Shown here: positions 5,413-5,584 of the stretch, in pieces
How the letters are laid out: every line of letters starts with the position of its first letter
How positions within the stretch are numbered: position 1 is the first letter of the stretch
Assembly (NCBI GenBank): GCA_937907595.1
Contig: CALCXL010000509.1
Location: forward strand, 1-5,584
Length of the DNA: 5,584 nucleotides
From: an uncultured Pseudomonadota bacterium
GTDB taxonomy: Bacteria > Myxococcota_A > UBA796 > UBA9615
Direction: 5' to 3'
The notes under the pieces: generated by a model
What the model saw: the letters and a program-made list of their open reading frames with translations, nothing else
The model's database searches: none
Told to the model about the DNA's origin: nothing
Program-made: the position numbers and the translations under genes

Positions 5413-5584
5413 GGCCCGTCGCCCGCGAAGAGATCGTCGACTACGTCACCTACAGCGACCTGCGCCCCGACCTCCGGGTCCAGGTGCTGGAGGCGAAGCG
5501 CCTGCGCCGGTACCGCGTGGGCCCCTACCTCTGCTTCCTCTTCGAGAACCGGGACACGGTGCGCTACCAGGTCCAGGAGATGAT
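5409..5584 (+). CDS. DUF3501 family protein, N-terminal part
   Basis: This is a partial gene: 58 codons are visible and it runs off the right edge. It starts at ATG 5409, sharing ATGA with the stop of the Fe-S protein gene, with GGAG 7 nt upstream. Seen: an opening MRPVAREEIVDYVTYSDLR, then LEAKRLRRYRVGPYLCFLFE, then NRDTVRYQVQEM. From memory this matches the N-terminus of the DUF3501 family: an R-x-x-R-like basic helix, then RRhxVGPxhxhhFENxxTVxYQhQEM, where h is hydrophobic. The family has no established biochemical function that I know of. In my recollection its genes often sit beside rubrerythrin and GlpC-like Fe-S protein genes, as here, which points to a shared redox or peroxide-defence role (inference). 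The remaining sequence and stop are outside the window. Confidence 0.85.
   Translation, partial: MRPVAREEIVDYVTYSDLRPDLRVQVLEAKRLRRYRVGPYLCFLFENRDTVRYQVQEM

Noticed and set aside
1..5584. tRNA, rRNA, CRISPR arrays, insertion sequences, phage or attachment sites
   Set aside because: I saw no cloverleaf-like gene, regularly spaced repeats, terminal inverted repeats, transposase or integrase motifs in the window.

Overview
The window is very GC-rich (by eye about 70% or more, with strong G/C preference at third codon positions). It is densely packed and encodes a lipoprotein with a clear lipobox, a polytopic membrane glycosyltransferase-like protein, and non-heme iron and Fe-S redox proteins. 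This fits a high-GC Gram-negative bacterium. A myxobacterial or other deltaproteobacterial-type genome is my best guess, but no taxonomic marker is present and I hold this loosely.

Layout. Positions 1-1178 (minus strand) hold a two-gene unit: a PstS-like phosphate-type substrate-binding lipoprotein, then, overlapping it by 4 nt through TTGA, the N-terminal third or less of an alkaline-phosphatase-superfamily phosphodiesterase that runs off the left edge. A 14-bp gap (1179-1192) separates this unit from a divergent plus-strand pair. The first gene of that pair is an orphan CoxS/XdhC-type [2Fe-2S] subunit (1193-1711). The second is a GT-C-like integral membrane protein with a C-terminal soluble domain and a proline/acid-rich tail (1744-3405). 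After a 135-bp intergenic region comes a rubrerythrin without a rubredoxin domain (3541-3960), closed by a strong intrinsic terminator. Then come a GlpC/heterodisulfide-reductase-like Fe-S protein (4075-5412) and, in ATGA overlap, a DUF3501 protein cut by the right edge.

How the genes may work together. Rubrerythrin, the two-[4Fe-4S]/two-CCG protein and DUF3501 form a recurrent-looking redox cluster. I infer that the Fe-S protein and DUF3501 serve as electron-transfer or maturation partners for the rubredoxin-less rubrerythrin in peroxide detoxification. The PstS-like lipoprotein and phosphodiesterase are translationally coupled and may share a phosphorus- or phosphoester-related role. The [2Fe-2S] subunit has no molybdenum or FAD subunit beside it, and its partner is unknown.

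The most interesting non-coding signals are in the starts. Three gene starts (1178 minus, 1193/1202 plus, 4075 plus) lack a Shine-Dalgarno sequence but have a TANNNT-type -10-like hexamer 6-8 nt upstream, as expected for leaderless mRNAs. In the divergent gap the two hexamers overlap on opposite strands.
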